Notes under the pieces: model-generated
Database searches by the model: none
Told to the model about the DNA's origin: nothing
Seen by the model: only the letters and a program-made list of their open reading frames with translations
DNA from: Spirochaetaceae bacterium
Lineage (GTDB): Bacteria; Spirochaetota; Spirochaetia; DSM-27196; SLAA01
Reading direction: 5' to 3'
Length of the DNA stretch: 37,082 nt
NCBI GenBank assembly: GCA_003552985.1
Contig: PUPD01000009.1
Span: 1 to 37,082, forward strand
Translations under genes and position numbers: made by a program
In this document: piece by piece, positions 1-9,061 of the stretch
Numbering within the stretch: the first letter of the stretch is position 1
How the letters are laid out: each line of letters opens with the position of its first letter

Positions 1-52
1 CCACATGCCGCGCCGGAGCTGCGTGCGCACCACCGATCACGAGCGCCCTCAT
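1..52 (-). CDS. Partial ORF running off the left edge, MRALVIGGAHAAPARHV..., faintly like the N-terminus of a Rossmann-fold epimerase/oxidoreductase
   Basis: ATG at 52 (minus); MRALVIGGA resembles a Rossmann start, but the glycine motif is not intact. Confidence 0.2.
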   Translation of the reverse strand, partial: MRALVIGGAHAAPARHV

Positions 53-89
53 AGGCCTCTCTGAAGCGAATCCGCACTCTACGCGGGCC

Positions 90-860
90 TCACCGGCGAG
101 CCGGCGCGGTTGCCTGCGGCCATATTTCGCTCCCACCCCACGCTCTGACCGGCATCATCCCCTCGAGCAGCCCCGCGGGAGTCTTACGCGTGGTTTTGGG
201 ATTGGTAAAGTCAGGCCCATCCGGCCATCGTTCGGTATTGTAGTACAAGACGCCGCCAAGCCCGCTTCGATGCCGTAACATCCCTTCCTGTAACTCCGGT
301 GGCACGATTCCTCGCATTCGTGGAGGCACGTACTTGTGCAGCAATCCCCGCTGCCATTGATCAATAACCTCGGGTATGCCGTCTTGTAGAATCACATCAA
401 CGTTGCGCAACCCCGCATCGTATTCGCGCTCAAACTTATCTACGAGCTCTGAAGTCTCAACACGTTGAAACTCCATGGTTACACCGGGATACATTTCGTT
501 GAACTCGTCGACCACTTGTGCCACGCGCGAAGTGGTCGCCCAAACGATCACACGACCTTCTTCCTGTGCACGACTATAAACTTCCATCCAATACGGATTC
601 CGTTCATACTCGCCGAGTTCAGCCTCTCGCAGCCACTCGTCAACGTCGTCTGGCAATTGCCTGCGCGCGAGATACTCCGCTTCCTGCTCGGTCACCGGTG
701 CGGCCAGAACATTCAAGGGCTGAACTACCTCCAACATTTCCCTTTCAACGGGCCCGTCTGCTTCCGCTACCGCATCGGCCTCGGGGCTACAACCGATGAC
801 GGCGAGGACCGCGACAAGCAACGCGCTACCCACCCACTTAGGTGGCTTTGTTCTCCTCAT
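90..860 (-). pseudogene. ABC transporter extracellular substrate-binding lipoprotein, C-terminally truncated/frameshifted
   Basis: Start MRRTKPPKWVGSALL at 860 with aggaggtg SD; lipobox-like LAVIGCS; VIVWATTSRVAQVVDEFNEMYPGVTMEFQRVETSELVDKFEREYDAGLRNVDVILQDG is typical of SBPs; sequence becomes non-homologous-looking after LYYNTERWPDGPDFTNPK and stops early. Confidence 0.6.
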
Positions 861-1164
861 TTCTGACACCTCCTGCCTAATGCTTAGTGGCCGGTCCAAT
901 GGTGTACCAAGGTCCGTTCCTTTTGCTGTTACGATCTCGTGTCCCCCGGCAGCATGTAACACGGCCGCACAGCAAAAGCGAAATGAGTATCTTGCTATAC
1001 GCTAATTGTACCCGCCACTTCATCTGCGCCGTAGCTTACCATGATTGTAAGTGATCGCGCAAGAGGTTTTTTTATTGAATTTGTTCTTTACTGTTTATTA
1101 TAACCTGTGTTTCGGCGCTCAAACTGTTTGCATTATTTTCATTTTTGTTGTAACCTGATAATCG

Positions 1165-1962
1165 ATGATGCCAGTAGAGCGAAAGATCAAAATCGCCGAT
1201 ATCATAGAGGCCAAGGGGTTCGCATCGGTGCAGGAACTCTCGTCGCTGATCAGCGCATCGCCGATGACGATTCGGCGAGATCTGGCAGAAATGGAGAGGC
1301 AGTCCGGTGTTAAGCGCGTGCGCGGGGGCGCCGTGTCGATCAAGCGAAGCAATGAAAACCCCTTTAGAACCCGATTTGCGCTCGACTCAGAAGAGAAAGG
1401 ACGGATTGGCCGTAAGGCTGCATCGCTAATCGAACCTGGCGACGTCGTGTGCCTTGGTTCGGGAACAACGGTTGCACATATGGCACCGGTTATCGCCAGC
1501 ATGGTGGGAATCACAGTCGTTACCTCTTCGTTTCAGGTCGTCCAGGACCTTGCCCACCAGCGCGAACTGCTCCTCGTATTCCTTGGCGGAATCGTCCAGG
1601 AAGGCAATTATTCCACTGTGGGGCCTTCCGTTGAGGCCCAGCTCATGCAACACCATTTTCACAAGACATTCATCGGAGCGAGCGGCGTCTTGCCACACAG
1701 CGGCGTTTACAACAGCGATGTACTGGTCGCTTCGTTAGAGAAGGTTGCCATCCAGAGAAGCGAGAAGGTATTCGTGCTTGCCGACCATACAAAGTTCGGA
1801 AGAGGTGAGTTGATACAAGTCATCTCTTGTGACAGGCTCGCAGGACTGATCACCGATACGGCGCGGCTCTCGACGGACCTGACCGAGCAGCTCGAGACAT
1901 CGCGGGTACCGATCATCGATGCAACTGGCGACAGTTTGATTGGGCCGAATATGGCCGATTGA
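1165..1962 (+). CDS. DeoR-family transcriptional regulator
   Basis: N-terminal HTH ERKIKIADIIEAKGFASVQELSSLISASPMTIRRDLAEMERQSGVKRVRGGAV and C-terminal DeoRC sugar-phosphate sensor-type sequence. Confidence 0.92.
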   Translation: MMPVERKIKIADIIEAKGFASVQELSSLISASPMTIRRDLAEMERQSGVKRVRGGAVSIKRSNENPFRTRFALDSEEKGRIGRKAASLIEPGDVVCLGSGTTVAHMAPVIASMVGITVVTSSFQVVQDLAHQRELLLVFLGGIVQEGNYSTVGPSVEAQLMQHHFHKTFIGASGVLPHSGVYNSDVLVASLEKVAIQRSEKVFVLADHTKFGRGELIQVISCDRLAGLITDTARLSTDLTEQLETSRVPIIDATGDSLIGPNMAD

Positions 1963-2147
1963 AGCCGGCTGCACACTGTTGCAGATAGGGCGGAATTCGA
2001 AGAGCAGGCACCCCGGCAACACGAGAAGTGGTTACTTCGAATAGGGTGCCTTTGTCGCAGACGAGGTAAATGGGGTTGAAGTGCGCGAGAATTGGGGGGT
2101 CGAACGTGCGGAGCAATTGGCTCGCATTGGAAGGGGATGTTGCTAGA

Positions 2148-2951
2148 ATGGAAGCTGCTGTGTGCATTGACACATTGTTTCCGGGATTGCCTGCTCACCA
2201 AAAGATTGAACAAGTCGCCGTCGCAGGCATAGAGCAGATTGAGTTCTGGGGATGGCGTGACAAGGACATTCCAGCTCTGGAGAGGGCTATGCGCCAGCAC
2301 GGTGTTCGGGTTTCGAACTTCAGTGCGCACCGTCGAGGAAGCCCGGTCATGTCGAATGAGCACCCAACAGTCTTGGCTGACATTCGAGAGGCGGTCGATG
2401 TGGCCACGAGTATAGGGTGCACTACGTTGATGCTACTTTCGAATGAGCTAAGTCACGACGGGAAAGTTGTGGACAGCTTCTCGGAAGTCTCGTCGGAAGA
2501 TAAGTGTGGTGCACTGTGTGAGCTTCTGACGAACGCGTTACAGCTAGTGCCGGACCATATGTCACTTGTGATTGAGCCACTCAACACCAAGATAGATCAT
2601 CCGGGAAACTTCTTGACGTCGATGGAACAGGCGGTTGACATCATTAGCCGTGTAGCAAGCCCACGGGCGGCCGTATTAGCCGACTTATATCATCTCGGGG
2701 TGATGGATGAAGACTTGATCGGTATTGTGGAGCACTACACGCAGCATATCGGCTATGTACACATAGCCGATATACCTGGACGCGGAGAGCCGGGAACCGG
2801 CGATATTAACTGGGATAGTCTCTTAAGACGCCTGTCAGCTGCGGGATACACGGGAACGGTCGGCTTTGAATACATTCCGAAACAACCGAGCGCGATATCG
2901 CTTAGCGCGGTCCAAGAACTCTGGAAACGCTGTGTGCAGGAACTTCCCTAA
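2148..2951 (+). CDS. TIM-barrel sugar isomerase/epimerase (hydroxypyruvate isomerase-like)
   Basis: ATG at 2148 preceded by a purine-rich SD; LVIEPLNTKIDHPGNFLTSMEQAVDIISRVASPRAAVLADLYHLGVMDEDL and HIGYVHIADIPGRGEPGTGDINWDSLLRRL are characteristic of AP_endonuc_2/Hyi family. Confidence 0.88.
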   Translation: MEAAVCIDTLFPGLPAHQKIEQVAVAGIEQIEFWGWRDKDIPALERAMRQHGVRVSNFSAHRRGSPVMSNEHPTVLADIREAVDVATSIGCTTLMLLSNELSHDGKVVDSFSEVSSEDKCGALCELLTNALQLVPDHMSLVIEPLNTKIDHPGNFLTSMEQAVDIISRVASPRAAVLADLYHLGVMDEDLIGIVEHYTQHIGYVHIADIPGRGEPGTGDINWDSLLRRLSAAGYTGTVGFEYIPKQPSAISLSAVQELWKRCVQELP

Positions 2952-3025
2952 GCTGCTGTTACCATTCGCTTTCCCGCTGCGCGCAGTAGTCGTTGCAGGG
3001 CCGATCAAGGGGAGGAAATGCTACA

Positions 3026-3781
3026 TTGGTCAACGATGATTTTCGCGTGATTCAAGAGAGCTTACCACCAAAGACAGTTTTTCCGAAAGAGATGCCGCGT
3101 TACCCTAACGTGTGGTTTTTCGTGGATGAAAAGCTCACTTTGCGCGGCCGATACATGCATGCCGTGCACCTGGTAGTATACCTGCTCGAAACCCACTTAC
3201 AGATGTGTGACACTTTTGTCCAAGGAATACACAACCATCAGCTATATCATTTGCTCGCCGAGCCGGGCGAAGGCTCGGACTTCCAAGCTCGTATCGGACC
3301 ACTACACCACTACCATGACAATCGATCACCCGAGCTTTCGCATAGCCATCAAATTCACGCTCGCTTCTATCCATCCGCGCTTATCCGCGCCAAGATGTGC
3401 ACAATAGAATGTAACCTGTTAGGGCGCGCGAGAACGGTTTTCGCATTACCGGCGAGCGTGCATTACGAAGTGGCGACGGAGGAACCGACGCACCCGTACG
3501 TCGATACTTGCACATTGTGCGGAATCACAGGTGAGTATGACATTCCTATCAACAGGTCCGGCGAAGACTACTGCGTCCAAATTCACGACCCGCTCGGCGT
3601 CGAGTATCTTTTGTACGGAACGATCCGTGGCAGTCGTCTTCCGGAAGATAAGGCTCAGTCATTCAGCGGTTTGTCCGGAATAAAGACCGAAGAAGGCCGT
3701 TGGAGCGTACAGAGTGTGGCGAGCACAATGCAAGATCCCAAACTTTTCGGCTTCGTTGCCATTACACCTGATGATACGTAA
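3026..3781 (+). CDS. Conserved-looking hypothetical protein, His/Cys-rich, unknown family
   Basis: Long ORF (2993..3781) in an operon-like position between two sugar isomerases; plausible TTG start at 3026 with ggggagg SD; no recognised motif. Confidence 0.6.
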   Translation: MVNDDFRVIQESLPPKTVFPKEMPRYPNVWFFVDEKLTLRGRYMHAVHLVVYLLETHLQMCDTFVQGIHNHQLYHLLAEPGEGSDFQARIGPLHHYHDNRSPELSHSHQIHARFYPSALIRAKMCTIECNLLGRARTVFALPASVHYEVATEEPTHPYVDTCTLCGITGEYDIPINRSGEDYCVQIHDPLGVEYLLYGTIRGSRLPEDKAQSFSGLSGIKTEEGRWSVQSVASTMQDPKLFGFVAITPDDT

Positions 3782-3900
3782 GCGCACATCGCCTGACGAC
3801 TGTTGGCACCATGCGGTTGGACGTGGTGGCAGAAAGTCGGACGATTGGATAGGCGGCCTCTCGGAAGGAATGCTTGCATGGGTATAGGGAGAGGACAAGA

Positions 3901-4899
3901 ATGAGAATTCAGAATATCGGTATCACATGCAGCCTCCCTGCCGGTCTCGACTTATTCTCGCGTATGGAGAGCCTCCTTGAGCGCGTGTGGGACGCAGGGT
4001 TTCGGCTGGTAGAGATCCATCCGCATCCGTTCGCGATAATAGTCGACGGGCGAATACGGCCGCGGCAGTTAGACCGACTCCGCTCGCTTCTCTCTCAATT
4101 CGATTTCCAATATACGATTCACGGACTCAACCGGTTGAACCTTGCCTATGACCGGCGCCACGACCTGTGTGTGCAAATCATGCGATGCCAGATAGAGATT
4201 TGTCGTGCCGTCGGTGCAACCTGTTTGGTATACCACAGCGGTCTTCAGGCTCTAGACGCGGTCAAGAATGGGGTTGCTTCGACCCTTCCGTCGGATGAAG
4301 AGCTCATTGCGGGAGAACAGAGAGAGGTCAGAGCTCTGCGTGTCCTCGCTCCCGCGGCGGCGGATGCGGGGGTCGTGATAGGTATTGAGAACGGCGACCC
4401 ACACCTTTGGGAGCACGAGATAATTCGCCGTTTCGGATATTCCCGTCAAGATTTGCTTAAGTTCCATAAGCGTCTCCACCCCTCATCGATTGCTAACCAG
4501 CTCGAACACGTGGACCACCCATCGGTTGGGATGACGCTCGATATCGCACACCTTCACATCGCGGCAAGCGATATGCGGTTCGACTATCTACAGGCGGTGG
4601 AGTTGGCTGCACCGTGGGTGGTACACTTGCATGCCAATGACAATTTCGGCCGACTGGACACCGGTGTCAGCTCAGAGGCTGAACGATGGGCGTTCGGAGA
4701 AGCCGATTGCCACATGCCTCCCGGCTGGGGTTGTATCCCCTATAAGGATGTCTTTGAGCGCCTCTCCTCGTACACAGGCGATCTCATTCTCGAAATCAAA
4801 CCCGGTTTCGCCGATTACATCGGCGAGAGTTTGGAAACAATGCTTAGCATTGTGAATCCCTCGTCCCAAGCTTCTCCTATTCCCCGGCGCGGCACCTGA
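3901..4899 (+). CDS. TIM-barrel sugar phosphate isomerase/epimerase family protein
   Basis: MRIQNIGITCSLPAGLDLFSRM start; VIGIENGDPH, VGMTLDIAHLHIAASDMRFDYLQAVELAAPWVVHLHANDNFGRLDTG typical of AP_endonuc_2 family. Confidence 0.85.
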   Translation: MRIQNIGITCSLPAGLDLFSRMESLLERVWDAGFRLVEIHPHPFAIIVDGRIRPRQLDRLRSLLSQFDFQYTIHGLNRLNLAYDRRHDLCVQIMRCQIEICRAVGATCLVYHSGLQALDAVKNGVASTLPSDEELIAGEQREVRALRVLAPAAADAGVVIGIENGDPHLWEHEIIRRFGYSRQDLLKFHKRLHPSSIANQLEHVDHPSVGMTLDIAHLHIAASDMRFDYLQAVELAAPWVVHLHANDNFGRLDTGVSSEAERWAFGEADCHMPPGWGCIPYKDVFERLSSYTGDLILEIKPGFADYIGESLETMLSIVNPSSQASPIPRRGT

Positions 4900-5045
4900 A
4901 AGGGCGACCGCGAGCAACTATCTTCGGGTCCACCTCATCGGTTCGAACAGAACCACGGCGGAAACAGCGAAGAGAGCTTTTTATTCGATTCACAATACCC
5001 GCATAAGAGGCTACCCTAAGAACCAGTCAGAATGCCGTAGCAACG

Positions 5046-6356
5046 ATGCTGGAGGTGGATTACGTGGCCGACAAGTACGCGCGAGTTATCGAGCTGTTTC
5101 GCTCCGTTCACGACCAGCTGGAAAGCTGGGACGACGCCCGCTTTCAGAAGGAGGAGGTCTCTTACAAGCTCGCTGCGGTGAAGAAGTTCGCAGAGCTTCT
5201 CGGTAAGGAGACATTCTCGGACTTGCTGACACGTAAGTCGTTCGACGAGATTCTCGATCGGGCCCGCAAAGTCGGTGCGTCCTCGGGATTGTTGTACAAC
5301 TCGGCGCCGTGTCCGGGGACTACGCGGTTGGGCAGATTGAGGAGACGAAGGATCTCATCGCCTCGAAGTTCCCGCCGTTAGCTGATGCATTCGACGGGTG
5401 GTCCGGCTCTCCCTTGAGTAGACATCAGGATGGATCGCTTTTCCGAGCCATTTTCGACCGCGATTGGCGAGCGAAGCTACTCGTCCATGGGCTCGATGCG
5501 GTGAGTGAGGAATCGGAGGCTCCCTTTACTCGTAAGAGCTTCTCGCTACTGCAAATACTCGCCGACGACCCGACGGCGGACACATGCCGCTCGATTCAGA
5601 ACGAGTTCGAGCAACATGTGAAGCAGCCTTTTCAGCGGCTGTTCCGCCAGGCTGCGGATCAGCTTCCGGACGCCGTGCGCACCGCAATGGAGCACGAGCG
5701 CAATCTCTTCTCCCGGATCCCGAAGAACGATTTTGGGAAGGGTGGGGCGCACCCGTACTACTGGGGCGCGCTCTATCCGAAAGGCGGCAAACGAACCGAC
5801 GATCCGCAGCTCTCACTGTGGATCGACAGCGAACGGCGGCGCGCACGAACGATCCCTGCGTGATAATTATCGATGAGATTAACCGTGCGAACCTTGCGCG
5901 TGTTTTCGGCGAGCTCATGTACCTCCTCGAGTACCGCGACGACTCGGTGCTCTTACCAAGTGGGCAGCAGTTTCGCGTCCCGGACAACGTGCGGATCATC
6001 GGTACGATGAACACCGCCGACCGCTCGATCGCGCTCGTCGATCACGCCCTACGCCGCCGGTTCGCCTTTTTGCGCTTGGCCCCCGATTACGAGTTATTGC
6101 GAAGGTACCACCAGTCGCGCGGCCGAACCGTAGACGGCCTCATCGGCACACTCGGGAATATCAACGAAGCGATCGGAGACGACGACTACGCTATCGGCAT
6201 CTCGTTCTTTCTCGTCGACGACCTTCCCGCGCACATTGAGCTGATCTGGAAAACCGAGATCGTGCCGTACCTGGAGGAGTACTTCTTCGACCAACCGGAG
6301 ACGGCTCGCGGTTATGCGTGGGACCGCGTCGCCGACATCCTTACGGGCCTCTGGTG
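5046..6356 (+). pseudogene. mcrB: McrB-like AAA+ restriction subunit, disrupted: frameshift near 5310-5345 and loss of the Walker A region at about 5835-5855
   Basis: N-terminal domain in two frames (5046..5381, 5309..5863; YYWGALYPKGGKRTDDPQLSLWIDSE) followed in a third frame by Walker B VIIIDEINRANLARVFGELMYLLEYRDDS and sensor GTMNTADRSIALVDHALRRRFAF; no GxxGxGK[TS] anywhere between. Confidence 0.85.
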
Positions 6357-6358
6357 AT

Positions 6359-7579
6359 ATGTACGGATCGGAGAATACACTGGAGCTGCCCGAGCAGGCC
6401 GAGCAGAGATTCGCTGACGGTACGCTTGCCACATCGATCGTGAAAGAGCTCAACTCCGCGTACGGCGTCCGGTATAGCTACGACTTGGACGAAGACAATT
6501 CGCTCGTCGTAAGCCTCAACCCTGGGCCGGTGGTCGGCGTGGCGCGCCTTACCGACGGCACGGTGGTACGATTCGCCCCGAAAGTCCCGGTGGCGAACGT
6601 ATTCGCGATGTGGGATATCGCCCAGGGAAACAGCATGAAGCTCGACTGGTCGCGGTACGCCGACGTCGACTCAGTCGACGGCATGTACGACACGCTCGCA
6701 CGGCAGTTCATCCTACGGATTCGCGAACGTTCCGTTCGCGGACTGCACCGCACCTACGAGGAGCGGCACGGGCGCCCGGCGGCGTTGCGTGGCCGCATTA
6801 ATGTCGCCGAGAGCATTCGCCGTCCCTGGCAGCCCGAGCTCGCCTGCCGCTACGATGAGCATGAGGCCGACAATCTTTTGAACCGTTTGCTTCTCTGGGC
6901 GCTCTACTCCGTTATCCGCTCAGCGGCGCTTCTCAGGAACGACACCCGAACGATGGCAGCCGCCGTGTTCCGCACGCTTGCCGGCAGGGTGTCGCTTGTG
7001 GAATACCGCCCGAGCGACTACCGCGACATCGACTACACCCGCCTCACCCAGCCCTACGAACCGCTTCACGCCATGGCGCGCTTCTTCGTCGAACACACCG
7101 CCCCCGAGCTCCCCGGCGAAGCACGGCGAAGAGCGGTACCCTTCCGACTGTTGATGCCTGAGCTCTTCGAAGGATTCGTAGCCGAGTGGCTGCGTCTCAA
7201 CGCACCGCCCGACACATCGGTACGCACGCAGCAATCGGTCAAGCTCGAGCACTCCGTCATGCACAACCGGCCGGTCTATAGCTTGAGCGCCGACATTGTT
7301 CTCCGGTCGGCGGGACCCGATCCGCGCCCCTTCGCCGTCCTCGACACCAAGTACAAGGCCGGCGGTAAGCTGGACGAAAGCGACATCAACCAGGTACACA
7401 CCTACGCCACGCAACTCGGCGTCACCGACGCGTGGCTCGTCTACCCTGAACCGCTCGCCGAGCCGCTCGACATTACGATGCAGAGTGCCGTGCACATTCG
7501 AAGCGTGACGTTCGATATCGGGGAGGATTTGGAGACGGCGGGACGACGGTTTCTTGTGGGGATTGGGGTGGGGGAGTAG
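6359..7579 (+). CDS. mcrC: McrC-like 5-methylcytosine-specific restriction component (PD-(D/E)XK nuclease)
   Basis: VVRFAPKVPVANVFAMWDIAQG N-terminal pattern; PAALRGRINVAESIRRPW; nuclease core FAVLDTKYKAGGKLDESDINQVHTYATQLG; directly downstream of mcrB. Confidence 0.88.
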   Translation: MYGSENTLELPEQAEQRFADGTLATSIVKELNSAYGVRYSYDLDEDNSLVVSLNPGPVVGVARLTDGTVVRFAPKVPVANVFAMWDIAQGNSMKLDWSRYADVDSVDGMYDTLARQFILRIRERSVRGLHRTYEERHGRPAALRGRINVAESIRRPWQPELACRYDEHEADNLLNRLLLWALYSVIRSAALLRNDTRTMAAAVFRTLAGRVSLVEYRPSDYRDIDYTRLTQPYEPLHAMARFFVEHTAPELPGEARRRAVPFRLLMPELFEGFVAEWLRLNAPPDTSVRTQQSVKLEHSVMHNRPVYSLSADIVLRSAGPDPRPFAVLDTKYKAGGKLDESDINQVHTYATQLGVTDAWLVYPEPLAEPLDITMQSAVHIRSVTFDIGEDLETAGRRFLVGIGVGE

Positions 7580-7773
7580 GGGGACCACCGGTCATGAGAG
7601 TTCCGCAACGCGCTGTTTGCGGGCGGCAGGCGGCGGTTACGTGCGCCGGCATGCTGAAACCTCGTTGAGCGAGACCAAGACAGCGCGCCGTTATCGCAAG
7701 CGAAGTGTTGCCCGCTTGACAGCTGAGCAGAAAAGGTATGAAAAGTTTACATAAAGCGACTGGGTGAATCGGC

Positions 7774-7947
7774 GTGGAATTCGAGTTGGACGAAGCGAAA
7801 ACCGAGGATGAAGCGCGATACGTCGTCGTAGGAAAGATCGCCGGCGTGCACTGGTCGGCCGTCATCACCTATCGAGAGGAGCGTATCCGGATCATCTCGG
7901 TACGCCGCTCAAGGCGTGAGGAGATCGAGATCTATGAAGGCGCGTGA
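7774..7947 (+). CDS. brnT: BrnT-family toxin, internally shortened (57 aa)
   Basis: GTG start; VEFELDEAKT (BrnT N-terminus) joined directly to EDEARYVVVGKIAGVHWSAVITYREERIRIISVRRSRREEIEIYEGA (BrnT C-terminal half); overlaps brnA. Confidence 0.75.
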   Translation: MEFELDEAKTEDEARYVVVGKIAGVHWSAVITYREERIRIISVRRSRREEIEIYEGA

Positions 7948-8161
7948 ATCCGAAGAAAAGTTCGATTGTGGTGAGGAGATCACCTCGGAACTCGATCTGG
8001 AGCAGGCACGACGCAGGAACCAGGAGCCGCGTCGGTTCGACGTGGACTTTCCTCAGTGGATGATCGAATCGTTGGATCAAGAGGCGAAGCGTCTGGGGAT
8101 CACTCGCCAGTCGATTATCAAGGTCTGGATCGCGGAGATGTTGGATCGTCGGGTGTCTTAG
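7934..8161 (+). CDS. brnA: BrnA-family antitoxin (ribbon-helix-helix)
   Basis: MKARESEEKFDCGEEITSELDLEQARRRNQEPRRFDVDFPQWMIESLDQEAKRLGITRQSIIKVWIAEMLDRRVS; start overlaps the brnT 3' end as in BrnTA operons. Confidence 0.85.
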   Translation: MKARESEEKFDCGEEITSELDLEQARRRNQEPRRFDVDFPQWMIESLDQEAKRLGITRQSIIKVWIAEMLDRRVS

Positions 8162-8263
8162 GGCGCACTCGAAGCCCGGATTCAAATCAACGACCGGTGG
8201 CGGATATGCTTTCGCTGGGACGATGGCGACGTTCACGACGTCGAACTGGTCGTTTATCACTAA
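8162..8263 (+). pseudogene. higB: 3' remnant of HigB/RelE-type toxin
   Basis: Frame beginning at the base after the brnA stop encodes GALEARIQINDRWRICFRWDDGDVHDVELVVYH*, the conserved HigB C-terminus; no N-terminal part present. Confidence 0.8.
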
Positions 8264-8268
8264 CGCGG

Positions 8269-8522
8269 AGTATTGACATAACGCGATTACCACACGTGCA
8301 TCCCGGTGAAGTGCTCAGGGAAGATTTCCTTGTTCCGATGGGAATAACTGCGTATCGGCCGGCCAAAGATACCGGATTACTGCAGACACAGCGCTTTGAT
8401 TGGGGAAGTATTTCGGCGTATCCCCAAAATTCCGGCTCGGACTCCAGGACGATTAGAGAATTGAGGATGAACGGGACGCAATAGGGCCGGAACTCGAGGC
8501 GATTCGCACGATCAAAGCATAA
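8269..8522 (+). pseudogene. higA: HigA-type antitoxin remnant with internal deletion and in-frame stops
   Basis: ITRLPHVHPGEVLREDFLVPMGITAYRPAKDTG, then in another frame ITADTAL*LGKYFGVSPKFRLGLQDD*RIEDERDAIGPELEAIRTIKA*; the intervening HTH stretch is missing. Confidence 0.82.
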
Positions 8523-9061
8523 CCGCACAACAGAACAAGCGCGAGACCCCGAACTTGCGGGACTTTGCTCCGCTCGCCGTTTACGCGCAGCGTTTGGCGT
8601 CCGAACCATGGCGAAGATCGTTTCCTGGAGCATCGCTCGTAGGCATGAGCCGCGGCGCGAACAGGTGCGGCTCGCGAACTTAGTCGAGGACCTTGAGCGT
8701 AGAGGACCTAAAGCTGACGGCGAACGGAGTACGGCGCATATGCTTGGAACAGCTTCGATTGGGATTCAATGTTCGGGAAACGTTTTGCGATTGATTGAGC
8801 CTGTCTATGGTCGGTGGCTGCCGTAACGGGCAGCGCAAGGCCGGAGGCGGAAATCCTGTCGCGGCGCAGCCGCAACAGATTGGGAGCCGGAGGCCGACCC
8901 CGCGGCGCGGTCACGATCAGCATCGTGGACGCGGGGCGGGGATGCGCCCAATCTTTCCATCGCTTGAACAGAGTGAGCGCGCGCGCATCGGGCGCTGGTA
9001 TGCCGAAACCTATGACCCGCGTAGGTGTAGTACTTGCACAGTAAAGTGGAGCGTGCGGGGT

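Noticed and set aside
8608-9044. Short overlapping plus-strand ORFs between the higA relic and the lycopene cyclase gene
   Set aside because: Low-complexity Arg/Gly/Pro translations in several frames; no convincing coding signal.
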